The notes below the pieces were generated by a model. It saw only the letters and a list, made by a program, of their open reading frames with translations. It had not been told where the DNA came from and searched no databases. From Endozoicomonadaceae bacterium (GTDB lineage Bacteria > Pseudomonadota > Gammaproteobacteria > Pseudomonadales > Endozoicomonadaceae), in NCBI GenBank assembly GCA_023146365.1, contig JAGLCE010000035.1, positions 1 through 19,174 of the forward strand: 19,174 nucleotides of DNA. The letters run 5' to 3'. A program made the translations under genes and the position numbers. Positions 7,165 to 14,478 of the stretch are shown piece by piece (the first letter of the stretch is position 1; each line of letters starts with the position of its first letter).

Positions 7165-8964
7165 TTAATCGTATTTTCCCTGTGAGTTAACCAAGTCTGT
7201 TAACAGTTTAAAATCAAAATTAGGAATGCTATTTAATAAAGAAATATCAATAATAGTATCAGATATTACTGCATTAAAATAGGTATCGCATTGTGTTTTT
7301 ATTCTATGAAAGATTATACTTTCACATCCTATCATTCTCAACTTCATACACTCATTTAATTTCTGTAGTTTTACATTCTCATTAAACAAATTGTCATCAA
7401 ATCTATTTTCAATATATTCATATTTCTCTTCATATATAGAGAAAGCGTTAGCAAGTTTTATTGCTGTTTGTTCATCATTTTCATTGAAAAAAGTTTGTAT
7501 TTCTTCAAATTTAAATCTTCCCAGAGTTTCTCTAGTAAACGTTGAAAAAATCTCAGGACTTAGTATTTTTTCTTTGAATTCTTTGCAGAATCTCCGCACC
7601 ATATTTATATCAACTTCATAACCAGGATAAGTAACTTTTGCTTTTTTAGTTCTAAACAGACAGCATAAACTTAGTATGTTTTTTAGGTACGCTTTCAATT
7701 CAGAAGACTCCTTTACCTTATTATATTTTTCTGACGATTCTAAAAAATTAAAAGTAGAAAAAATTTCTTCAAAAATGCATTCATGTTGATATTCTTTAAG
7801 TTCTACAAAAAAAGCACTCCAATTCATTTGTCGCCCGGTTGTATGAGTTTTCAAGAGATTAGGTACTCCAACACTAACAACCATTTCATCAAGGAGTACT
7901 AAATGCCTATCTCGACATGCAGCCTCTAGACCACTAGCAATATTACAAATGTATTGTACTTCACTCTTATCTGTACCCTCTATATTCTTATCTGTGCCCT
8001 CTATAATCCCTCTACAAACAAAACACATTTTAGCCTGAAGTTTTTTCTCATTCTCATCTTGTGTTGGCATAGGTTGTGTAGGAAATTTTCCGATAAATAT
8101 TATAAGGTGTTTAATACTGTCGGAATTAACTTCGCTAGCATTTACTAACGACACAAAAGAGATGACTTCTTCTCTGCTAAATACGTCATAATTCTTGAAA
8201 TAAGATTGTAATACATGAGACAACTCTTCTAAAATTGAATCGCGATTTTCTTGATCTTTGGACAATGAAAGTGCTTCCATAAAATTGCCACCAGCAATCT
8301 CCTCGTTTTGAGAGTTAACTGATTCATGACCCCTGTTGTTGTCTCTATTCAATGACCGTCTGATTGACAAACGATCAGTTTCAGTAGCGATAGGAGCTGT
8401 TTGACGTGCATGAGGGGCTATGCTAAGACCAGCAAGAGAGGGAGGATCGAATGTATTAGAATAAGCAGGATTTCTTGCACTAGGATTCATCATAGTTCTA
8501 TCAGTATTTGGAATATACGAATCAGTGTAAGACGTAGGATCGTTTGTAAGAGGATCAATCACAGTGCTATAAGAATCGAGAAAACCTAATGCATACTGAC
8601 AATCCGGACTTTTGATTAAATGTACAGCTAGAGGATTGATAGTTGTCCCTCGTATCGTAAAGAATTCCACGTCGCAATAAACACAAGTCACTGATCCAGG
8701 CAACTTTATATCGACAATTCTAGAATTAAGAGAGAGTGAAGCCTTCGAGTATTTTGATGGAATCATGCCTTGATTTGCCAGAGTCGTAGAGATCTGACAT
8801 TGGCCTATATGATCAAATTGATAGAAATAACTGATTGATTTTGGATCAAACTTATTTTTATACTCAACAAATTTTTTTTGCCTTTCTTCAGTTGTTTGAT
8901 ACTCTTCCTGACCTGGTACGACAATTAGGTCGCTATTGCTACGTATGCTGGCACTATAAGCCAT
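7165..8964 (-). CDS. Putative effector: BIR-like zinc domain fused to NEL-like E3 ubiquitin ligase domain
   Basis: 599 aa, ATG at 8964 with AAGGA (8976-8972) 7 nt before it. Residues 27-125 match BIR (IAP) anchors: Arg28-x3-Phe32, LANQGM (62-67; family LAxxGF), V92-T-C94-x2-C97-x17-H115-x6-C122 with PDCQY at the end. The usual CxxC-x16-H-x6-C zinc site is thus kept with one extra residue; the WP and central Trp are missing and two loops are longer. Residues 130-230 form a Pro/Ser/Thr/Asn-rich linker. Residues about 245-520 resemble the NEL domain of IpaH/SspH ligases: IASGLEAACRDR with Cys350 and Asp352 in the CxDR catalytic motif, then TGRQM (376-380; family TGREM), then ELKAYL and a MRF-like KVTY block. 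There are no leucine-rich repeats or signal peptide. Likely role, by inference: delivered into a host cell, binds a BIR partner and ubiquitinates it, perhaps to block apoptosis. The BIR call is firmer than the NEL call; both need profile searches. Confidence 0.72.
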   Translation of the reverse strand: MAYSASIRSNSDLIVVPGQEEYQTTEERQKKFVEYKNKFDPKSISYFYQFDHIGQCQISTTLANQGMIPSKYSKASLSLNSRIVDIKLPGSVTCVYCDVEFFTIRGTTINPLAVHLIKSPDCQYALGFLDSYSTVIDPLTNDPTSYTDSYIPNTDRTMMNPSARNPAYSNTFDPPSLAGLSIAPHARQTAPIATETDRLSIRRSLNRDNNRGHESVNSQNEEIAGGNFMEALSLSKDQENRDSILEELSHVLQSYFKNYDVFSREEVISFVSLVNASEVNSDSIKHLIIFIGKFPTQPMPTQDENEKKLQAKMCFVCRGIIEGTDKNIEGTDKSEVQYICNIASGLEAACRDRHLVLLDEMVVSVGVPNLLKTHTTGRQMNWSAFFVELKEYQHECIFEEIFSTFNFLESSEKYNKVKESSELKAYLKNILSLCCLFRTKKAKVTYPGYEVDINMVRRFCKEFKEKILSPEIFSTFTRETLGRFKFEEIQTFFNENDEQTAIKLANAFSIYEEKYEYIENRFDDNLFNENVKLQKLNECMKLRMIGCESIIFHRIKTQCDTYFNAVISDTIIDISLLNSIPNFDFKLLTDLVNSQGKYD

Positions 8965-8980
8965 TTCTATATCCTTTTTT

Positions 8981-9006
8981 TAACTGATTTAACTGATTTA
9001 ACTGAT
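8981..9006 (-). repeat. Triple 9-bp repeat in the leader of the BIR-NEL gene
   Basis: On the plus strand TAACTGATT occurs at 8981 and 8990, and TAACTGAT at 8999. The array sits directly upstream of the ribosome site (8976-8972) of the gene starting at 8964, inside the probable 5' leader. It could be an operator or a slippage site that changes leader length. Confidence 0.85.
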
Positions 9007-9025
9007 CTTTTTTACCCATTGTTTT

Positions 9026-9031
9026 ATTATA
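9026..9031 (-). promoter_or_regulatory. Candidate -10 box for the BIR-NEL gene
   Basis: Read on the minus strand this is a perfect TATAAT, 62 bp before the start codon and upstream of the triple repeat. A convincing -35 at 16-18 bp is missing. A perfect TTGACA lies at 9068-9063, but 31 bp away, which is too far for a standard sigma70 promoter. Confidence 0.35.
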
Positions 9032-9238
9032 AGCACTTTAATTAAAATTAACATAACCAATATGTCAAGTGTGCTTATTTATTCAATATTTTTTAGTTTA
9101 AACGAGCACATGAATTTTGAAACTGATTCTTTTTCAAAGAATTTTATTATTAGTGAGTCAAGTCACTTGTACAATAAAACTCATATTCAATTCTCTGGGG
9201 TCTTGGTATAATTAAAGAGTAAGTAGGATAGTTTTATT

Positions 9239-9282
9239 GGAATAATTGGGGTCAGAGGAATAATTGGGGTCAGAGTGTTATT
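9239..9282 (+). repeat. GGGGTCAGA-type double repeat, right side
   Basis: The 18-bp unit GGAATAATTGGGGTCAGA occurs twice in tandem (9239-9256, 9257-9274) and is followed by GTGTTATT. It is the inverted counterpart of 6767-6815. Together they frame a 2.5-kb segment holding the IS5 relic and the BIR-NEL gene, with both GTGTTATT ends pointing outward. Confidence 0.9.
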
Positions 9283-9406
9283 TTTCTGAGGAATGTTCAA
9301 TAATTATTTCAAAGTGAGGCGCTTCTGGTTCCCCCTGTGTCAGTATAGTTGTCGCCTTCCGATAACGGGTTAATTTATAGAAAGCAGGGGGCGGAAAGAG
9401 GAATCC

Positions 9407-10131
9407 ATGCCCCGTTATTCAGAAGAGCGTACGGCTGCTGTACTACGAAAGATGTTACCCCCAAACAATCAGTCAGTACCCCAAGTCGCAAAGGAAGAAG
9501 GAATAATGGCTGTATCCATATCCATATCAAATCAAACGCTGGAAAGAGGACTTCCTTGAGGGCTTAGAGTCAGCGGGTAAATCCAGACAGCAAATATGGA
9601 AGGGAGCGAAGCAGGACAAGAAGCGCATTAAGCAACTGGAAAACGTGAACTCGACCGCAAGGAAAAGGCATTGGCCGAGACCGCAGCGTTGTTGGTGCTG
9701 AGAAAAAAGCTCAATGCCCTCCGGGAGGAAAACGAGGACGAATGATCTCGTACCCAAATCGGCAAGCATTTATCCGCTTGATCACAGAAGCCGTCGACAG
9801 CAGCGCCGGAAAACAGCGCGCTTGTGAAGAGATAGGGATCAGTATCAGAACCCTTCAGCGTTGGACAAAAGGCGGAGGGATAACGGAAAACTAGGGGCCG
9901 TTAACATCACGCCCAACACCGATGAACAACCTGACAGAACAAGAGAGGAAAAAGATAATAATACTCTGTAATCAAACAGAATATTCCCAGTTACCGCCCA
10001 GTCAGATTGTCCAAAAACTGGTAGATAAAGGAGAATATATCGCCTCTGAATCCAGTTTTTACCGAATCCTCAAAAAGGCCAACCAGCTTAATTATCGTGA
10101 TCGAGCAAAGGCCAAGCAGAAGCGTGCCTAG
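9407..10131 (+). pseudogene. IS3-family element relic (orfA and start of orfB)
   Basis: OrfA starts at the ATG 9407 with MPRYSEERTAAVLRKMLPP and VPQVAKEEGI. It loses its middle and continues in another frame as QIKRWKEDFLEGL and KQDKKRIKQLE. After a further shift it ends ELDRKEKALAETAALLVLRK to a stop near 9744. OrfB begins MISYPNRQAFIRLITEAVDS and IGISIRTLQRWTK, stops at about 9893, and resumes at 9922 as MNNLTEQERKKIIILCNQ with LPPSQIVQKLVDKGEYIASE and SFYRILKKANQ. It ends at 10131, well before the DDE integrase core. Several frameshifts and truncation make it inactive. Confidence 0.85.
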
Positions 10132-10266
10132 CTTGTGAGCCTCTTAGCTGAGTGTTAATAGCTTATTTTCTAGCTGGTTTTCGGACGTGTTTTGAAGTAT
10201 TCTTAGTCATGAAAAAGGTGAGCCTACTTTGATCGTTAATTGCCGTTAACTAATGGAAGTAGTTTA
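10132..10266. other. Short intergenic segment after the IS3 relic
   Basis: No gene or strong motif is visible. It joins the broken IS3 end to the second 39-bp repeat. Confidence 0.4.
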
Positions 10267-10305
10267 CCTTTTTCTCCTTTCTAGTGTTACCCTTTGCAGA
10301 ATTTA
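10267..10305 (+). repeat. 39-bp direct repeat, copy 2
   Basis: Identical to 6717-6755 in the same orientation; the flanking bases differ on both sides. It is followed at once by the perfect palindrome at 10308-10343. Confidence 0.95.
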
Positions 10306-10307
10306 TG

Positions 10308-10343
10308 TATCTATAAATTCACCCCGTGGTGAATTTATAGATA
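10308..10343. repeat. Perfect 16-bp inverted repeat with 4-nt loop
   Basis: TATCTATAAATTCACC (10308-10323) is exactly complementary to 10328-10343 across the loop CCGT. No T-run follows on either strand, so a simple terminator is unlikely. It may be an element end or a folded single-strand recombination site. Confidence 0.9.
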
Positions 10344-10369
10344 ATCAGTTTCACCTTTGAAGGCCTTTA

Positions 10370-10400
10370 ATAACAAGGCCTATGCCTATAGGCACAGGCC
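10370..10400 (-). terminator. Probable terminator of the gene at 10434-11567
   Basis: On the minus strand GGCCTGTGCC - TATA - GGCATAGGCC forms a 10-bp stem with one G-U pair (10400-10377), followed by TTGTTA. It lies 34 bp after the stop codon. The T-tract is imperfect. Confidence 0.5.
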
Positions 10401-10433
10401 CTCGATGAAGTCACGGATTTAGGTGATTATTAA

Positions 10434-11567
10434 TTAACGAAGAGCGGGTTTTTTATCCTCGTTCAGCATCACCCGTGAAGGCACCGCACTATTAAATCCT
10501 CTGGGTCTATGTTCCTTCTTTCGCTGACTTATGAACAGCTTGTGTTGCTTTGATTTATTCATCTCCTTAGCTGAAAGATCACTGAAAGATCTATATTTTA
10601 CTGACATGTTGTCAACACTTGAACGCCTCTCCTTACTATGTAAACCCAATCCCAATAAGCTGGTTGCTTTTCTAATAGGGCCGGTTTTTGAACTAGTATT
10701 TTCATGACCAACTGAAAGATTTTCAAAAAAGTGATGTTTTTTTTGGGCAGTTTCTTCGCTAGGGCCAGTATCAACATTTGAACTCTTTAAATTCTCTACG
10801 ATGGTTGTTTTATCCAAATAGTCTAAGATGGTTGTTTTATTCAAATAGTCTAAGCTGGCTGTTTTATTAAAACCGTTTACGCTGGTTATTTTATCCAAAC
10901 CCTCTTCTAGGCTGGTTGATTTATAGAAATGGGCTGTTGTATTAGGAATGGTTTCAGTATGGCGTGTGTTTTTAGGTTCTAATTTTTTATGGGTAGAATT
11001 AGAATAGTGTAACCCTTGAAGACTTATTGCAGTACGGTATCTATCATTTATATGATTATCTTTATCTTCTTTATCTTCTTTATCTTCTTTATCTGCTTTA
11101 TCTTCTTTCTTTGACGAGATGTCTTGTCGCTTCTTGTTATCCTCACTCTGTTTGTCAGTGCGAGTGTCTAGCAGCGTTTTCTCATCTTGATTATGTGCAT
11201 TAGTATTAATGATGGTTTTTGCAGGTGGCAAGTTATTTTTTTTACCTGTTGATGCTTTACTGCTTATTTTACTGCTAATTTGATTAGTTTCTGTAGTTTC
11301 TGTAGTTTCAGTTTCTATATTTTTAATGTTTTCATTTTCATTTTCATTTTCATTATACCTACAGAATAGAATATCAATAATGCAATGGCATGTTTTGACT
11401 ATCCAATCATATATTTTTTTCCCCCATGTTTTAGAAGGTTCAAGTGTATCTTTTACAAGAATTTCTGTATTTGATTTATTTTCATTGCTAGATTTTTCTA
11501 ATGAGTTAATAGCAGGATGTTGTGGGACTATTGTTGAACGTTTGTTCACTAGAGTATCTTGTTGCAT
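10434..11567 (-). CDS. Unknown low-complexity protein with N-terminal KIxDW module; candidate secreted effector
   Basis: 377 aa, start ATG at 11567 with GAGG (11580-11577) at about 9 nt. Not a family I recognise. After a polar leader of 40 residues comes a module at 41-70 (TLEPSKTWGKKIYDWIVKTC, then hydrophobic to about 69) that aligns with residues 49-78 of the protein at 4917-6035. The middle is simple sequence: ENENENENE (72-80), TETTETTE, and KED triplets (154-169). Residues 216-260 hold 9-residue repeats of the type KTTILDYLD. The C-terminal third is basic and Ser-rich, with KERRSSVDNM (312-321) and KYRSFSDLS (324-332), which look like basophilic kinase sites. No signal peptide or transmembrane helix is clear. 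Codon use is AT-rich like the other island genes. A host-directed role is inferred from these features; a structural or surface role cannot be excluded. Confidence 0.72.
   Translation of the reverse strand: MQQDTLVNKRSTIVPQHPAINSLEKSSNENKSNTEILVKDTLEPSKTWGKKIYDWIVKTCHCIIDILFCRYNENENENENIKNIETETTETTETNQISSKISSKASTGKKNNLPPAKTIINTNAHNQDEKTLLDTRTDKQSEDNKKRQDISSKKEDKADKEDKEDKEDKDNHINDRYRTAISLQGLHYSNSTHKKLEPKNTRHTETIPNTTAHFYKSTSLEEGLDKITSVNGFNKTASLDYLNKTTILDYLDKTTIVENLKSSNVDTGPSEETAQKKHHFFENLSVGHENTSSKTGPIRKATSLLGLGLHSKERRSSVDNMSVKYRSFSDLSAKEMNKSKQHKLFISQRKKEHRPRGFNSAVPSRVMLNEDKKPALR
10788..10922 (-). repeat. 27-bp coding repeats
   Basis: About five degenerate 27-bp units encode KSTSLEEGLD, KITSVNGFN, KTASLDYLN, KTTILDYLD and KTTIVENLK. 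The first unit carries an extra residue. All units keep the reading frame. Confidence 0.75.
11061..11108 (-). repeat. 9-bp KED microrepeats
   Basis: The plus strand shows repeated CTTTATCTT units, coding in the minus frame for Lys-Glu-Asp triplets (residues 154-169). A second simple tract of TTTCAT hexamers lies at about 11328-11354 and codes for Glu-Asn pairs. Both have periods divisible by three. Confidence 0.8.
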
Positions 11568-11716
11568 AATTTAAAACCTCATTTCATGTTTCATGGAAAA
11601 GCGTAGAAAAACGTAGAAAACCAAAAACAAAATTATAGTTTTCAGTACCTTGGAGTTTTGGTTAGAGTTAAAGTTCAATTAAAATGAATAAAATCATGAA
11701 ATTAATATGAACCAGT

Positions 11717-11800
11717 GATTGAAGTGCTGTTGTAAAGAAAGCGTTTACGGGTCTTTACCAGCTTGCGAATCGCGCAGTTGATCGATTCAGCAGTGTTGTT
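11717..11800 (-). pseudogene. Short IS256-family transposase fragment
   Basis: The minus strand reads NNTAESINCAIRKLVKTRKR followed by FLYNSTSI, which matches the TTNAIESLN..IRK..K.RK.FP block near the end of Mutator-type transposases. Only about 28 codons remain. It lies 8 bp beyond the stop codon of the methyltransferase and marks the right edge of the island. Confidence 0.6.
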
Positions 11801-11807
11801 TTTTTAA

Positions 11808-12467
11808 TTATGCTGGGCAATATAGGATAATTACATCGTTGTCCGAATACGTTACGGCACAACCATAATTTTCGGCTAACCATTCGAATGTCTCAGCAGA
11901 ATAAAAGCAGATATGGGTCGGATCACGAATATAATGCCAGTTGGCAAAAGCTTGTCGATCCTTAACCCGCTTGGTCATGATACCAAAACAACCTCCAGGT
12001 CTCACTGTATCGATGAGTTTCTTTAGCACCGTACAGGGAGACGCAAGGTGTTCCACTACTTCGGTTGCTGTTACAAAATCGTAAGTTTGCTCTAATGCGG
12101 CAGGCTGATTGGCAAAATAGATATCGTACAGCGTCATATCATGGCCAGCTTCCCGAAACATCGCAGCTAGCGCCGAGTTGGAGCCGCATCCAAAGTCCAG
12201 CCCTTGACACCGTGATTGGCTTTTCTGCGCTAACTCATTGATAACTGGATTAAATATTCGTGAGAGAAAACGGCGATAAGCGGGATCGTCCAATTGATTA
12301 TTATGTTGGTCATAAATCGCTTTTTCCTGTTCTCTGGACAGATGGTAACAGGGCGGCACGAATACCAGTCGACAGTGGTTACACTGAAAATAATCCCTCA
12401 CCTTGTCCCTGTGGTAATGGAGGGTATCAATATTGCCACAAAGCGGACAAATATCGTCAGTCAGCAT
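11808..12467 (-). CDS. Class I SAM-dependent methyltransferase with N-terminal zinc ribbon
   Basis: 219 aa from the ATG at 12467. The frame extends six codons to a TTG at 12485, but TGGAA just before 12467 and the CPLCG spacing favour the ATG. A zinc-ribbon-like start (Cys7, Cys10, Cys29, Cys32) precedes a Methyltransf_23-type Rossmann domain with motif I LDFGCGSNSAL (90-100), the acidic loop TATEVVEHL (134-141) and RPGG (156-159). Substrate unknown; related small methyltransferases may modify quinones, lipids, tRNA or proteins, and the sequence does not decide. It lies 61 bp downstream of pckA on the same strand and could be co-transcribed. Its base composition resembles pckA, so it belongs to the core chromosome and not the island. 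Confidence 0.82.
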   Translation of the reverse strand: MLTDDICPLCGNIDTLHYHRDKVRDYFQCNHCRLVFVPPCYHLSREQEKAIYDQHNNQLDDPAYRRFLSRIFNPVINELAQKSQSRCQGLDFGCGSNSALAAMFREAGHDMTLYDIYFANQPAALEQTYDFVTATEVVEHLASPCTVLKKLIDTVRPGGCFGIMTKRVKDRQAFANWHYIRDPTHICFYSAETFEWLAENYGCAVTYSDNDVIILYCPA

Positions 12468-12528
12468 GGCATATTCCAGAAACAAAGAGCGCGACTTAGG
12501 GCGCGTTTAGTATCGGAAAAACGTAGAG

Positions 12529-14142
12529 TTACAGTTGAGGTCCTGCCGCAATCAGCGCTTTACCTACTTCATTATCCGTGTATTGTTCAAAGTTCTTCAC
12601 AAAGCAAGTGGTCAGTTCCTGTGCGTGCCCATCCCAGATCGTTGGATCGTCATACGTTTTACGAGGATCAAGGATTGAAATCTCTCCAGCACCCGGAATA
12701 GCCATAGGGACTTCTACGTTGAAATACGGCAGCAATAGGGTGTCTACCTCATCAATAGAACCGTTGAGGATCGCATCGATAATAGCGCGGGTCGTTTTGA
12801 TGGAAATCCGTTTGCCAGTACCGTTCCAGCCAGTATTCACCCAGTAAGCCTTTGCCCCTGAATCTTGCATTCGCTTGACTAGAATCTGAGCATACTGCGT
12901 CGGGTGTAACATCAGGAAGGCGGCACCAAAAGCCGCAGAAAACGTTGGTGTCGGCTCTGTAATTCCTCGCTCAGTATCTGCCAATTTGGACGTATAACCG
13001 GAAAGAAAATGGTACTGAGTCTGTTCTGGCGTCAGCATTGAGACCGGTGGTAAGACCCCAAAAGCATCGGCTGTCAGAAAGATAACTCGTGTTGCATGTC
13101 CGCCCCGGGAAATAGGTTTGACTCTATTGTCAATATGGTCAATTGGGTAAGAAACCCGTGTGTTTTTTGTCTTGTTGCCATCGTCGTAATTAATTCGACC
13201 GTTTGTGTCCACCGCAACATTTTCAAGTAGTGCATTTCGGCGGATCGCATTGAAAATATCAGGCTCGTTTTCTTGGTTCAAGTTGATGCACTTGGCATAA
13301 CATCCGCCTTCAAAATTAAAAACACCGTCATCATCCCAGCCGTGCTCATCATCGCCGATCAGCCTCCGGTTCGGATCCGTGGAAAGAGTTGTTTTCCCTG
13401 TGCCAGACAGACCAAAGAACACGGCCACATCATTTTTTTTGCCAATATTAGCAGAACAATGCATAGAGGCGATGCCTTTCAGTGGCAACAGGTAGTTCAT
13501 GATCGAGAATAGCCCTTTTTTCATTTCTCCACCGTACCAAGTGCCGCCGATCAGCTGCATTCGCTCGGTCAAATTAAAGGCCACAAAGTTCTCGGAATTC
13601 AGTCCCTGTTTCTGCCAGTCAGGATTGGTGGTCTTGGCAGCGTTCATGACGATAAAGTCAGGTTCAAAGGTTGCTAACTGTTCAGTAGAAGGGCGAATAA
13701 ACATGTTGGTTACAAAATGTGCTTGCCACGCTACTTCAGTAATAATGCGAACACAAAGACGAGTATCGGGATTAGCGCCACAATAAGCATCAACCACAAA
13801 CAGACGCTTGCCGGACAACTGCTGGGTAACTACTCCTTTTAGATCATTCCAGACAGGCAAATCGATAGGCTTGTTATCATTATATCCTTGGTCAGACCAC
13901 CAGAGGTTGTCTTGAGTCGTATGATCACGCACGATATATTTGTCTTGCGGAGAGCGGCCAGTAAAGATACCGGTATCAACAGCCACCGCACCTGATTCTG
14001 TCACTACACAGCACTCATAACCTTCTAGGCCGACACGGGTCTCTTCTTCATAGAGTTGATCATAGGAAGGGTTGCGCAGGATTTCGATGGCGTCGATGAT
14101 GCCATATGGTGTCAGGTCAAGGGCGTCAGTCTTGGTACTCAC
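12529..14142 (-). CDS. pckA: Phosphoenolpyruvate carboxykinase (ATP)
   Basis: Converts oxaloacetate plus ATP to phosphoenolpyruvate, CO2 and ADP; cytosolic entry step of gluconeogenesis. The 537 aa compare with 540 in E. coli. Visible motifs are TGRSPQDKYIV (61-71, substrate Arg63), WYGGEMKKGLF with the metal/substrate lysine (202-212), the P-loop GLSGTGKTT (244-252), and the metal-binding LIGDDEHGW (261-269). The start is GTG at 14142 with GAGGG (14155-14151) at 8 nt. The methyltransferase follows. Together with acetate kinase nearby, it suggests growth on organic acids or amino acids, though that is inference. All key residues I can check are present, so the enzyme should be active. Confidence 0.97.
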   Translation of the reverse strand: MSTKTDALDLTPYGIIDAIEILRNPSYDQLYEEETRVGLEGYECCVVTESGAVAVDTGIFTGRSPQDKYIVRDHTTQDNLWWSDQGYNDNKPIDLPVWNDLKGVVTQQLSGKRLFVVDAYCGANPDTRLCVRIITEVAWQAHFVTNMFIRPSTEQLATFEPDFIVMNAAKTTNPDWQKQGLNSENFVAFNLTERMQLIGGTWYGGEMKKGLFSIMNYLLPLKGIASMHCSANIGKKNDVAVFFGLSGTGKTTLSTDPNRRLIGDDEHGWDDDGVFNFEGGCYAKCINLNQENEPDIFNAIRRNALLENVAVDTNGRINYDDGNKTKNTRVSYPIDHIDNRVKPISRGGHATRVIFLTADAFGVLPPVSMLTPEQTQYHFLSGYTSKLADTERGITEPTPTFSAAFGAAFLMLHPTQYAQILVKRMQDSGAKAYWVNTGWNGTGKRISIKTTRAIIDAILNGSIDEVDTLLLPYFNVEVPMAIPGAGEISILDPRKTYDDPTIWDGHAQELTTCFVKNFEQYTDNEVGKALIAAGPQL

Positions 14143-14478
14143 GTTTTAGTCCCTCATTTTTGGCTGTTTATCTAGATAGCGAAGAGTGCTCCGCATCTTG
14201 GATGCGTGATCGGAGCCAGCTAAAATCTCCCTGACCATTGAAATCGTTAGTGTCAGGGGTCTGTTGTTCAGATACTCACTCTCATCTTTCAAGGCTGAAT
14301 TAACGATCCGCGTGGACATTCTTCATGAAGATAAGAGCAGCTGCCACCCTAGCATACCATATACTTACCAATTTGAACGTTTTGAGAATCCTTCTCATTA
14401 GATTAATAGTACTAGGGAACATGCGATTAAGTCTCTGTTATGAGATAATCCCCGTCATTGCTTTTGATGGGACGAACC
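14143..14478. other. Intergenic and leader region upstream of pckA
   Basis: No gene is visible. It must hold the pckA promoter and leader. Two stem-forming inverted repeats stand out: GCTCCG/CGGAGC at 14188-14216 with an inner CATC/GATG stem, and CCCTGAC/GTCAGGG at 14229-14258. A frame open from 14325 into the IS5 relic has no protein-like N-terminal part. Confidence 0.5.
14188..14216 (-). repeat. Nested inverted repeat in the pckA leader
   Basis: Outer arms GCTCCG (14188-14193) and CGGAGC (14211-14216) enclose an inner CATC-TTG-GATG hairpin. An alternative 6-bp stem CGCATC/GATGCG uses overlapping bases, so two exclusive folds are possible. It lies 46 bp before the pckA GTG. Confidence 0.6.

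Noticed and set aside
8014..8024. Second zinc motif in the BIR-NEL protein (C314-x2-C317)
   Set aside because: No His/Cys follows at a BIR or RING spacing, so it cannot complete a recognisable zinc site.
9026..9068. TTGACA (9068-9063) with TATAAT (9031-9026) as one promoter
   Set aside because: The gap is 31 bp, far from the 16-18 bp needed by sigma70; only the -10 is kept as a candidate.
12294..12701. Plus-strand frames opposite the methyltransferase and pckA
   Set aside because: They are shadows of strongly supported minus-strand genes, without ribosome sites or family resemblance.
14325..14478. N-terminal extension of the frame entering the IS5 relic
   Set aside because: The real transposase start is the ATG at 14479 in another frame; the residues before it do not resemble a protein.
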